62,866 bases of DNA from Prevotella sp. Lineage in GTDB: Bacteria > Bacteroidota > Bacteroidia > Bacteroidales > Bacteroidaceae. The translations under genes were made by a program, and so were the position numbers. Shown here piece after piece: positions 9,601 to 16,146 of the stretch; within the stretch, counting starts at the first letter, position 1; the number at the start of each line of letters is the position of its first letter. The stretch spans positions 1 through 62,866 of the forward strand of contig JAFTFO010000004.1 of NCBI GenBank assembly GCA_017449495.1. Direction: 5' to 3'. The notes beneath the pieces are model-generated. The model made no database searches, was not told the origin of the DNA, and worked only from the letters and a program-made list of their open reading frames with translations.

Positions 9601-9639
9601 GTCTACCTCGTCAACGAGTGTACAACAGCCAAGAAGTGA
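6628..9639 (+). CDS. FAD-binding and Fe-S oxidoreductase, probable D-lactate dehydrogenase
   Basis: 1003 aa fusion of a GlcD-like flavin oxidase and a GlcF-like iron-sulfur protein. Such fusions act as membrane-linked D-lactate or glycolate dehydrogenases. Seen: PCMH-type FAD domain with RAAGTSLSGQSCTDSVLI (~69-86) and PDPASIGSAMVGGIVINN; the FAD-oxidase C-terminal part with YGHAFEGNYHFIL and LKAEHGTGRNMAPFV; two ferredoxin clusters CIECGFCEVNC and CATDGLCSTSCP; then two CCG domains with CCGQIWESKG and CCGFAGDRGF. The divergent lactate permease makes D-lactate the best guess; glycolate or another 2-hydroxyacid is possible. The downstream 22-bp tandem repeats and hairpin at 9671-9789 may end the transcript. 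Confidence 0.92.
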   Translation: MIQQFLSDLRQFMPSERIYTDELRTLGWGTDASFYRQIPQVVIRSDGEEEISKIVNACRQYKLPFTFRAAGTSLSGQSCTDSVLIVAGKHWEKYTLSPDGERIRLQPGIVGARVNEILKPYGRVFPPDPASIGSAMVGGIVINNASGMNCGVHANSDRMLLSARIILTDGTVLDTGSEESRRQFRKSHPEFLAKIEALRDKVRADEELASRIRTKYSIKNVTGLNLRPLIAYDDPFDIIAHSMVGSEGTLAFLSEVTMKTLHDYKYKASAMVYFLTMKESCEAVVAMKKLKAGNEDLKMSAENLMVKSAEMLDYMSLNSVDDPVFLQYKKDVDAGRIEGVEPGDYHNLTAILTETKGITHEQLLEKIEQIKACLGQFRLYIPAEFTEDPKVYGKYWAIRSGIFPSVGGTRPIGTSCLIEDVAFPIESLPEATVKLQKLIADHGYSDACIYGHAFEGNYHFILNQSFADEHEVARYAEMMRDVARLVVEEYDGSLKAEHGTGRNMAPFVKYEWGDKAYEAMKELKSIFDPDGLLNQGVIFNDDPECFIKCLKPLPVLDFDFDSVPDGGHYLMDPSLSTAKETIEQVKRANKCIECGFCEVNCMSCGLTLSSRMRIAVQREIRELEATGQNPERAATLRRQYKYYGDQTCATDGLCSTSCPMKINTGELTHIIRQMDMNNSKLGYQVGEFAANHMAGIKTGLRVVLDVAHAAHVTLGPTLMTTVCRTMNKMGLPLWTTAMPKKHRQPKKSDLTQFIIEKSIPQKEEEHLPLKVVYFPSCINQTMGQSKQGGKKHDLVDEVIQLMAKAGYEVIFPEGMERMCCGQIWESKGMLDIADRKSAELEQALWKASEEGKYPVLCAQSPCLHRMKKVIHKMHLYEPAEFIMEYLVPRLDFHPIDRPIALHITCSTRQMGVADDLINLAKLCSTKVFLPEGVGCCGFAGDRGFTFPELNKYGLRKLRPQIEANHIEVGYSNSRTCEIGLETNTGIPYMSIVYLVNECTTAKK

Positions 9640-9670
9640 TCGACTGGATTTTTTAACGTTAGCGTTTGCC

Positions 9671-9736
9671 TATAGGCGAACGGTCGTTTGAGTATAGGCA
9701 AACGGTCATTCGAGTATAGGCAAACGGTTGTAAGGA
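9671..9736. repeat. Three 22-bp tandem repeats
   Basis: Three abutting copies begin TATAGGC(A/G)AACGG at 9671, 9693 and 9715. Copies 1 and 2 share a TTnGAG end; copy 3 has drifted. There are no spacers, so this is not a CRISPR array. Confidence 0.85.
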
Positions 9737-9753
9737 TAGGGTAAAACCCCTGT

Positions 9754-9789
9754 ACTGATGCCTGTTAACCCCTATAAGCAGGCATCAGT
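9754..9789. repeat. Perfect 11-bp inverted repeat
   Basis: ACTGATGCCTG (9754-9764) faces CAGGCATCAGT (9779-9789) across 14 nt. Related words (CCTGTTAACAGGCATC) follow at once, so alternative hairpins are possible. No T run follows; it may be a weak terminator or part of a repeat element. Confidence 0.75.
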
Positions 9790-9865
9790 ATCCCTGTTAA
9801 CAGGCATCTGCAACAACGACGGAAGGCATGCCCTACTCTGTTGGAAGGCATACCTTACTGCTTCT

Positions 9866-10291
9866 TTATTGTGAACTCCACCTTTCTTTCTCAACAGGCT
9901 CTGCCACGTCTTCCACTTTCTTGTCGGCGAGGATGCGCACCAGTTCGTATGTACGGTTGCTGGCATCCTGGGGAGGATTGGCCAAGATAGTTCGCTTCAC
10001 GCGCAGTTCGTATTCATGACCTCTTTCGTAGGTAAAGCCCTTGACCTCGCTGAAGTACAGATTCTGCCATTGTCCCGGCTCGTCCTCAGTCATCACCCGC
10101 ATGCACTCAATGGGATGCTCTCTCATGCTGTCGAAGAGGTCGTACATAACGCCCGGTTCGGCGGAAACACTCATGTTAATCTCCTTGGTAATGTCCTTGT
10201 CCTTGTCGTTGTCATCGTCGATGCTGCAAGAGGCGAGGGAAAAGGCGGCAAGCATCGCAAAGGCGAGTTTCCAAATCTTTAATGTTTTCAT
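9866..10291 (-). CDS. DUF4377 domain lipoprotein
   Basis: 141 aa putative outer-surface or periplasmic lipoprotein. Seen: signal peptide MKTLKIWKLAFAMLAAFS ending in the lipobox LASC (Cys22), an Asp/Lys-rich linker, then one domain with CMRV...WQNLYF...KGFTYERGHEYELRVKR, which matches the pattern I know for DUF4377 (often next to META/HslJ proteins). Function unknown. It converges on the lactate dehydrogenase gene across the repeat-rich 9640-9865 stretch. Confidence 0.75.
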   Translation of the reverse strand: MKTLKIWKLAFAMLAAFSLASCSIDDDNDKDKDITKEINMSVSAEPGVMYDLFDSMREHPIECMRVMTEDEPGQWQNLYFSEVKGFTYERGHEYELRVKRTILANPPQDASNRTYELVRILADKKVEDVAEPVEKERWSSQ

Positions 10292-10364
10292 TTGCGTTAT
10301 AATTTTGTTGTTAATGTTCTACTATATTAAATACCGAAAACTGGAAATATTACACCTTTTAGCG

Positions 10365-10424
10365 TTAAATTATCCTAATTGCAATGAGGGCGAGCAGTGC
10401 GGTGATGATGGATTTCTTGTTCAT
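10365..10424 (-). pseudogene. Short remnant: signal-peptide-like ORF of 19 aa
   Basis: Reads MNKKSIITALLALIAIRII then stop. It looks like the first 15-17 residues of a typical Bacteroidales exported protein with no mature domain after it. A box TAACTTCG, close to the -7 consensus, lies about 40 nt upstream on the same strand. Either a gene truncated by deletion or a leader peptide; no downstream coding continuation is visible in any frame. Confidence 0.4.
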
Positions 10425-10481
10425 AATTCTTTATTTTTATACGATTTTTGCCGCGAAGTTACAAAAAGTCGCACAAATAAA

Positions 10482-10538
10482 CCCTCGGCGAACCCGAAAA
10501 GTGGGTGCCGAGGGCGAAAGTCTCAACTTAGGTTGAGA
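10482..10538. terminator. Two hairpins downstream of the MscS/HTH genes
   Basis: CCCTCGGC (10482-10489) pairs with GCCGAGGG (10507-10514), with an inner AACCC/GGGT pairing; read on the minus strand it is followed by TTTATTTG. A second stem TCTCAAC/GTTGAGA (10521-10538) is followed on the plus strand by GTTTTTT. Together they could end transcription both ways. Confidence 0.7.
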
Positions 10539-10557
10539 GTTTTTTCGATTTTTGTGG

Positions 10558-10722
10558 CTATCGACTGTCGAAAGTGATGTCGCGGCGTATCTTGCTGATG
10601 GTGTTGGGATGGACGTTGAGGAACGAGGCGATGTCCTGCAAGTCGAGCAGGTCGACGATGCCGGGGCAACGCTGCATCAGCAGGTCGATGTCCTGCCCTG
10701 ATGTCTTGAATCGTTGTTCCAT
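10558..10722 (-). CDS. Small Crp-type helix-turn-helix protein (54 aa)
   Basis: Starts 15 nt after the MscS stop codon and reads MEQRFKTSGQDIDLLMQRCP, then DLQDIASFLNVHPNTISKIR. The second half matches the recognition-helix region at the C-terminus of Crp/Fnr regulators (IASYLGITPESLSRIR type), but there is no cyclic-nucleotide domain. It is either a freestanding mini-HTH translated with the channel gene or a relic of a regulator. Terminator hairpins follow within 25 nt, which supports its being in the transcript. Confidence 0.55.
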   Translation of the reverse strand: MEQRFKTSGQDIDLLMQRCPGIVDLLDLQDIASFLNVHPNTISKIRRDITFDSR

Positions 10723-10737
10723 GAAGGTTACAAAGCA

Positions 10738-11850
10738 TTAAACAGCGCGGCCTGGCTGATAGAAGGTCAGTCCGAACTCGGATGCCTTGGCATAGATGTA
10801 ATCCATGATGTCGCTGGTATCGTGTTCGAAGGTGAGGGCGTCTTGTGCCTTCAGCCAGAAGACGAACTCCAAGCAGTAGCCGCTGGCCTGTGCCGCGTCC
10901 ACATGATGCACCAGGGGTGGCCTCTGGCTGATGACGCGCTGGTTCTGCTGCAGCCACTGCTCCATGTGATGACGGAAACGGGTGATGTTCGCCTCGCCCT
11001 CGTCATTAACAGACAGTGAACTGAAGTCGATGTAGACCTTCCTCGTCTGCTTGCGCCCCTCACGGCTCTCCATGCCGAGCCAGTTCTGGAAAGAGCCATC
11101 GACGAGGGCCTGAGGACTGACGGTGACGATGGTATTGTCGAAATTGCGCACTTTGACTACCGTCAGCGTAATCTCCTCTACCCGTCCGTTGATGCCTGCC
11201 GAGGGCATGGTGATCCAGTCGCCGATATGGAGCATGTCGTTGTTCGTCAGACGGATACCTGCTACCAGTCCCTTGATGGTGTCCTGGAAGGCGAGCATCA
11301 GGATGGCCGAGGCTGCACCCAGTCCGGCAAAGAGCGTCGAGGGATCCTTATTGACGATGATGGCTATAACGACGATGGCGGCAATGAAGACCATGATGAT
11401 CTTGAGCACCCCACAGACGGAGTAGAGATACTGCTGACGGGCAGTGCGCTTCTCCCCCTCCAGAAGTTTGAACGAGTCGATGAAGACGATGATCGTCCGC
11501 ACCATCATCACCGTGAAGTAGATGGCCGTGAGACGACCCACGATCTCCTCCACCCGGGGGAACTCATAGAACACATGGGGCAACAGGCTCCAGATGACGA
11601 TGGCGGGAACGATGCTGCAGGCCGACAGGAGCACCGGGCGCCCCAGCACCACATCGTCCCACTTGGCCTCGGTCTTGCTCGTCACCTTCAGCACCAACGG
11701 CACGAGGAACCGCTTGCACAGCCAGCCCGCCAGCCAAGCCAACAGGAAGGCGGCAATCACCAATATCACATAACGGACCACTGCCACGCTGTCGCCCGAC
11801 ACACCCGTCATCTCAATCACTCTCTCTAAGAATATCTTCGTCTTTTCCAT
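10738..11850 (-). CDS. Mechanosensitive ion channel, MscS family
   Basis: Inner-membrane channel that opens under osmotic downshock. Seen: four or five hydrophobic spans in the first ~175 residues, then the MscS pore helix and beta domain: LFAGLGAASAILMLAFQDTI, KGLVAGIRLTNNDMLHIGDW, NGRVEEITLTVVKVRNFDN, and an alpha/beta C-terminal domain. About 370 aa with few N-terminal spans is near the YbdG-like subgroup. The ATG at 11850 is preferred over the GTG at 11853. The small HTH gene follows 15 nt after its stop. Confidence 0.92.
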   Translation of the reverse strand: MEKTKIFLERVIEMTGVSGDSVAVVRYVILVIAAFLLAWLAGWLCKRFLVPLVLKVTSKTEAKWDDVVLGRPVLLSACSIVPAIVIWSLLPHVFYEFPRVEEIVGRLTAIYFTVMMVRTIIVFIDSFKLLEGEKRTARQQYLYSVCGVLKIIMVFIAAIVVIAIIVNKDPSTLFAGLGAASAILMLAFQDTIKGLVAGIRLTNNDMLHIGDWITMPSAGINGRVEEITLTVVKVRNFDNTIVTVSPQALVDGSFQNWLGMESREGRKQTRKVYIDFSSLSVNDEGEANITRFRHHMEQWLQQNQRVISQRPPLVHHVDAAQASGYCLEFVFWLKAQDALTFEHDTSDIMDYIYAKASEFGLTFYQPGRAV

Positions 11851-11937
11851 CACTTCTATTTTTAAACTAATTCCCGTAATAACTCGTAATTGTTTTATTA
11901 TGAATAATTATGGTAATTTGTTTCTATATTTTCATTT

Positions 11938-13158
11938 TTACGGCCTGCACAGCGCTTCGCACACCTTGTCCTGGAAGTCGCGCCCCTCGGCGTTTTTCAT
12001 CACACCCTGATTGATGATGCAGAAAGCCAGGAGGTGCTGGTTGGCAGCGCGACAATAGCCTGCCAGCGACGACACACCAGAGAGCGTGCCTGTCTTGGCA
12101 TGAACAATCCCTTGTGCTGCCCCACCCTTCATACGTTTCTTCAACGTGCCGTCGACGCCCGCCACTGGCAGAGCGGGATAGAGCGCTGCCATCACGTCGC
12201 GCTTCAGATAGGCATAACGCAACAGGCGGACCATCAGCTCGGGTGTCACATAGTTATAGAGAGACAGTCCGCTGCCGTCGGCAATCCTGTAGGGTGCGCC
12301 CGAGAAACCTGTCTTAGCGATGAGCGACTTGATCTGCTGACGGGCATGGGCTGCGGTTGCAGGACGCTTGCCCACAGTGGCGGCGATCTGGTAGAACACC
12401 GACTCGGCATAGAGGTTGTCGCTCTCCTTCATCATCGGCTCGAGCACTTCCATCAGCCTGTGGGAGCGTGAGCAGATGAGCAGCGCTTCCTTTGGCAGCC
12501 GACCAGAGGTACGGGGTGCGTCGACCACCGCCCCTGAGGCAGTCAACTCGTCGACGAAACGGTCGACGAACTCGTCCTTCCGCGACATCAGCAGCGGTGT
12601 TAGCGTGTAGTTATCGTCGTCCCAGCACCAGCCCTCGCCATGCTTCAGGTCTTCCTTGAACGACAGGTCGGTGACAATGCGCCCGCGGATGGTATCTACG
12701 TCTAAGCGCCGTAGCGTCTGTACGAACACTTGCATATCAGTTTCGTCGAACAGCGGGTCCATGCCGCCCACGATCCAGATGTCGCCGTTGAGGGTACGGT
12801 TAGATACCTTGCCTGTATAATATAAATAGGTACGTAAGTCATACCGGCTACCCAACAAGTCGAGGGCCGTGACGGCCGTCAGCAGTTTCATGGTCGAGGC
12901 CGGGCGCAACGTCTGGCGTGAGCCATAGCGATAGAGAGCCGAATCGGCACTCAGGTCGTAGACCATCAGTCCGAGTTGTGTCCGCTCCAGCAAGGGGTCA
13001 GTCATCAGACTGTCTAACCGCGCCTGTACGTTCACAGGCCAAGGCAATACCACCTCGGCCGTATCCTGTCGCAACAGCGTCACCTCGGGCAACGTCTGTG
13101 CCTGCATCAAAAGACACTGGCTCCACACCAGTGCCATCATTATTATCTGTTTTTTCAC
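11938..13158 (-). CDS. dacB: D-alanyl-D-alanine carboxypeptidase/endopeptidase (PBP4, DacB)
   Basis: Periplasmic penicillin-binding enzyme that trims or cuts peptidoglycan peptides. Seen: signal peptide MKKQIIMMALVWSQCLLMQA, catalytic S88-x-x-K91 in RPASTMKLL, a SDN triad in KESDNLYAES, and KTG in HAKTGTLSG near residue 350. The usual inserted domain between SxxK and SxN is present but short (total 406 aa). The start codon is GTG. It lies 29 bp after the carboxypeptidase-regulatory-domain gene and is probably co-transcribed. Confidence 0.93.
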   Translation of the reverse strand: MKKQIIMMALVWSQCLLMQAQTLPEVTLLRQDTAEVVLPWPVNVQARLDSLMTDPLLERTQLGLMVYDLSADSALYRYGSRQTLRPASTMKLLTAVTALDLLGSRYDLRTYLYYTGKVSNRTLNGDIWIVGGMDPLFDETDMQVFVQTLRRLDVDTIRGRIVTDLSFKEDLKHGEGWCWDDDNYTLTPLLMSRKDEFVDRFVDELTASGAVVDAPRTSGRLPKEALLICSRSHRLMEVLEPMMKESDNLYAESVFYQIAATVGKRPATAAHARQQIKSLIAKTGFSGAPYRIADGSGLSLYNYVTPELMVRLLRYAYLKRDVMAALYPALPVAGVDGTLKKRMKGGAAQGIVHAKTGTLSGVSSLAGYCRAANQHLLAFCIINQGVMKNAEGRDFQDKVCEALCRP

Positions 13159-13187
13159 CTTTTTACTTTTTTACTTTTTACCTTTAA

Positions 13188-14402
13188 TTAGTTCCTCCTG
13201 TACCTCGATACCAGCCTCTTGATCGCCTTGTCGAGCGACTCCGAAGGTTCGATGATGTTATAGTTGCTCCAGTATTCGGGGTCCATGAAGTATTCCACCT
13301 TGTCGTAGTAGGCATCGTGCGAGTCGAACGAGTTTCGGCTGGCGATGGGCAGCACGTTCTCCGACTGACTGTCGGTGACAGCCATCTCACAAGTTGCCGT
13401 GAACGATGTAGAGAACAGCTTCCGCTTCCAGTCGCAGTTAAATCGGAAGATGTTACGCAGATAACTGATGCGCGTCACGCCGTCCTCATATCGGTAGTCG
13501 ACGACACATGACAATTCCCGGGGCTTGAACTTCACGCCAAAGGGTTTCTTCACGAGCATCGTCTGCGTCGCCTTGCCTTTGTCGCGCATGTCGAGGTCAA
13601 GCTCGATACGGGTGAAGGCCATCCGCTCTGCGTCGATATACAGTTTGCCGTGGTAGAGGGCGTAGGTTGTCACCTGCGACGGCTCCATCATCACCACCAG
13701 CTGCTGGCGGTCGTTGATGTATTCCGGCACACCCAAGGTGAAACTGTAGTTATCGAGGTCCTCCTGATTCAGCAGGAAGTCACGGTTCTTCACCAAGTCC
13801 ATCAGCACCGCCTGCACAGGGCCACCAGCCACCTTGATACCCAGCGTGTCACCCTGTTTCTGACTGAGTAGCCGACGGCCCTTCACGATGGCCACGCGGT
13901 CTCTCCCCGTACCTCGGCTGTAAGGTGTCTTGTACATATCCTCCACGCCCTCAGCCACGTAGATATAGTGTTTGCGCTTCATGGCTGTCTCGCGGTAGAA
14001 GCCCTTCAGCAGCTCAGGCACCTTGCTGTAGTTCTCTGGGATCTTGCTGATGGCGATGTTCACCAACTCACGGGCGTTCTCATTACGGACGACGATCTCA
14101 CGCAGTTGGATAACCGTCGGCTTCAGGCGAATCTTCAGATCCTCCGTCGTTCCGTCGCCAACAGGCAGGCGTACCGTCTTATAGCCCACATGCGACACCG
14201 TGACAGACGTGACTCCCTTGTCGAGTTTCAAAGTGAAGTCGCCGTCCTCATTCGTCACCACCGACACCCTGCCGGCAGCGATACTCACCTGTTGGAGCGG
14301 TGCGCCCGACTTATCGTCAATGACCGTACCACTCACCACCACCTGCTGGGCAAAGGCGACCAGCGGCGCACAGAATAGGATAATCAGCCAAAGTCTTTTC
14401 AT
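13188..14402 (-). CDS. Carboxypeptidase-like regulatory domain protein, exported
   Basis: 404 aa exported protein. Seen: signal peptide MKRLWLIILFCAPLVAFAQ, then a CarboxypepD_reg-like beta domain (VVVSGTVIDDKSGAPLQQVS ... VSHVGYKTVRLPV, ~21-95) as at the N-terminus of SusC-type receptors, followed by ~300 residues without TonB-receptor barrel features (KGFYRETAMKRKHYIYVAEG, SRNSFDSHDAYYDKVEYFMD). It belongs to a Bacteroidetes family often called DUF5686-like; I am not sure of that name. Likely cell-envelope function; first gene of a pair with dacB. Confidence 0.75.
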   Translation of the reverse strand: MKRLWLIILFCAPLVAFAQQVVVSGTVIDDKSGAPLQQVSIAAGRVSVVTNEDGDFTLKLDKGVTSVTVSHVGYKTVRLPVGDGTTEDLKIRLKPTVIQLREIVVRNENARELVNIAISKIPENYSKVPELLKGFYRETAMKRKHYIYVAEGVEDMYKTPYSRGTGRDRVAIVKGRRLLSQKQGDTLGIKVAGGPVQAVLMDLVKNRDFLLNQEDLDNYSFTLGVPEYINDRQQLVVMMEPSQVTTYALYHGKLYIDAERMAFTRIELDLDMRDKGKATQTMLVKKPFGVKFKPRELSCVVDYRYEDGVTRISYLRNIFRFNCDWKRKLFSTSFTATCEMAVTDSQSENVLPIASRNSFDSHDAYYDKVEYFMDPEYWSNYNIIEPSESLDKAIKRLVSRYRRN

Positions 14403-14472
14403 CTTCGTCTTGGTTTTGGGGCAAAGTTACAACTTTTTTCGTCAAGTTGCAAGTATTATCCGAAAAAATTTA

Positions 14473-14480
14473 TACCTTTG
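14473..14480 (+). promoter_or_regulatory. -7 box of nadB
   Basis: TACCTTTG matches TAnnTTTG exactly and lies 26 nt before the nadB ATG; a TTG-containing stretch lies roughly 25 bp further upstream. This box argues for the start at 14507 rather than the longer frame from 14447. Confidence 0.7.
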
Positions 14481-14506
14481 CACCAAATATAGTTAAAATA
14501 TCAATT

Positions 14507-16093
14507 ATGGTTTACAAATACGACTTCCTCGTCATCGGTGCCGGCGTTGCCGGCATGGGTTACGCCCTCAAGGTGGCCAAGGCCAATAAGGGCCGTGTGT
14601 GTATGATCTGTAAGACCGCTCTCGACGAGGCGAACACGTCGTTCGCCCAGGGTGGTGTAGCCTCGGTGACGAACCTGGAGCTCGACAACTTCGACAAGCA
14701 CATTGAGGACACGATGATTGCCGGCGACCACATCAGCGACCGCAAGGCTGTGGAGCAGGTGGTGCGCATGGCACCCTCACAGATACAGGAACTCGTCGAG
14801 TGGGGTGTGAACTTCGACAAGCGCGACGACGGCACCTTCGACCTGCACCGTGAAGGCGGACACTCTGAGTTCCGCATCCTGCATCATGCCGACGACACGG
14901 GTGCCGAGATCCAGCGTGGACTGATGGAAGCCGTAAAGGCCAATCCCAATATCGACATCAAGGAGAACCACTTTGCCGTGGAGATTATCACCCAGCACCA
15001 CCTGGGTGCTAAGGTCACTCGCCGTTCACCCTATATCCACTGCTACGGTGCCTACGTGCTCAACCCCACGACGCAGAAGGTGGACACCTATCTGGCGAAG
15101 GTCACCGTGATGTGTACGGGTGGCTGTGGAGCCGTCTACCTCACCACCTCGAACCCCGTCATCGCCACGGGTGACGGCATCGCTATGGTCTATCGCGCCA
15201 AAGGAACGGTACAGGACATGGAGTTCGTGCAGTTCCACCCGACGGTACTCCACAACCCCAATGAGACACACCCCGCCTATCTCATTACTGAGGCCATGCG
15301 CGGCTACGGTGGCATCCTGAAACTGCCCAATGGCGAGACGTTCATGGAGAAGTATGACGAGCGCCTGTCGTTAGCACCCCGTGACATCGTCGCCCGGGCC
15401 ATCGACAAGGAGATGAAGATCCACGGCATCGACCATGTGTGCCTCGACGTCACCCATAAAGACCCCGTAGAGACGCGCCACCACTTCCCCAACATCTACC
15501 AGAAGTGCCTCTCTATAGGCATCGACATCACCACCGACTATATCCCCGTGCGTCCTGCAGCCCATTATATGTGCGGCGGCATCAAGGTAGACCTCAACGG
15601 CCAGACCTCTATCGAGCGTCTCTATGCCCTCGGCGAGTGTTCCTGCACAGGACTACACGGCGGTAACCGCTTGGCATCGAACTCACTCATCGAGGCCGTC
15701 GTCTACGCAGAGACCGCTGCCCAAGACTCCCTCAAGCACATTGACCTTTACGACTTCAACGAGAAGGTGCCCGAGTGGAACGACGAGGGGACGATGACCA
15801 ACGAAGAGAAGGTGCTCATCACCCAGAGCGTACGAGAGGTCAACCAGATCATGTCCAACTATGTGGGCATTGTGCGTAGCGACCTGCGCCTGCACCGTGC
15901 CTGGGACCGCCTCGACATGCTCTACGAGGAGACAGAGAACCTCTTCAAGCGTGTGAAGGCGTCCAAGGACATCTGTGAATTGCGTAACATGATCAATGTG
16001 GGTTACCTCATCACCCGTTTCGCCTTGGAGCGCAAGGAGAGCCGCGGCCTCCACTTCACTATCGACTATCCTGTCCACGCCTACGATAAATAG
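14507..16093 (+). CDS. nadB: L-aspartate oxidase
   Basis: First step of NAD synthesis from aspartate, making iminoaspartate with FAD. Seen: Rossmann fingerprint YDFLVIGAGVAGMGYALKV at the N-terminus, TSFAQGGVA, HREGGHSEFRILHH, the fumarate-reductase-like LAPRDIVARAID with its active-site Arg, and GLHGGNRLASNSLIEAVVYA. 528 aa is normal. The ATG at 14507 sits 26 nt after a clear -7 box. nadA and nadC are not adjacent. Confidence 0.96.
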   Translation: MVYKYDFLVIGAGVAGMGYALKVAKANKGRVCMICKTALDEANTSFAQGGVASVTNLELDNFDKHIEDTMIAGDHISDRKAVEQVVRMAPSQIQELVEWGVNFDKRDDGTFDLHREGGHSEFRILHHADDTGAEIQRGLMEAVKANPNIDIKENHFAVEIITQHHLGAKVTRRSPYIHCYGAYVLNPTTQKVDTYLAKVTVMCTGGCGAVYLTTSNPVIATGDGIAMVYRAKGTVQDMEFVQFHPTVLHNPNETHPAYLITEAMRGYGGILKLPNGETFMEKYDERLSLAPRDIVARAIDKEMKIHGIDHVCLDVTHKDPVETRHHFPNIYQKCLSIGIDITTDYIPVRPAAHYMCGGIKVDLNGQTSIERLYALGECSCTGLHGGNRLASNSLIEAVVYAETAAQDSLKHIDLYDFNEKVPEWNDEGTMTNEEKVLITQSVREVNQIMSNYVGIVRSDLRLHRAWDRLDMLYEETENLFKRVKASKDICELRNMINVGYLITRFALERKESRGLHFTIDYPVHAYDK

Positions 16094-16120
16094 AGGTAAA
16101 AAATAAGAGGTGAAAGAAGT

Positions 16121-16146
16121 AAGAGGTGAGATTTTTCTCGCCTCTT
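16121..16146. terminator. Shared terminator between nadB and sprA
   Basis: AAGAGGTGAG (16121-16130) and CTCGCCTCTT (16137-16146) form a 10-bp stem with a T-rich 6-nt loop. The genes converge here, and the stem touches the sprA stop codon. Confidence 0.75.

Noticed and set aside
9671-9736. CRISPR-like array
   Set aside because: The three 22-bp units abut with no spacers, drift from copy to copy, and no cas gene is present.
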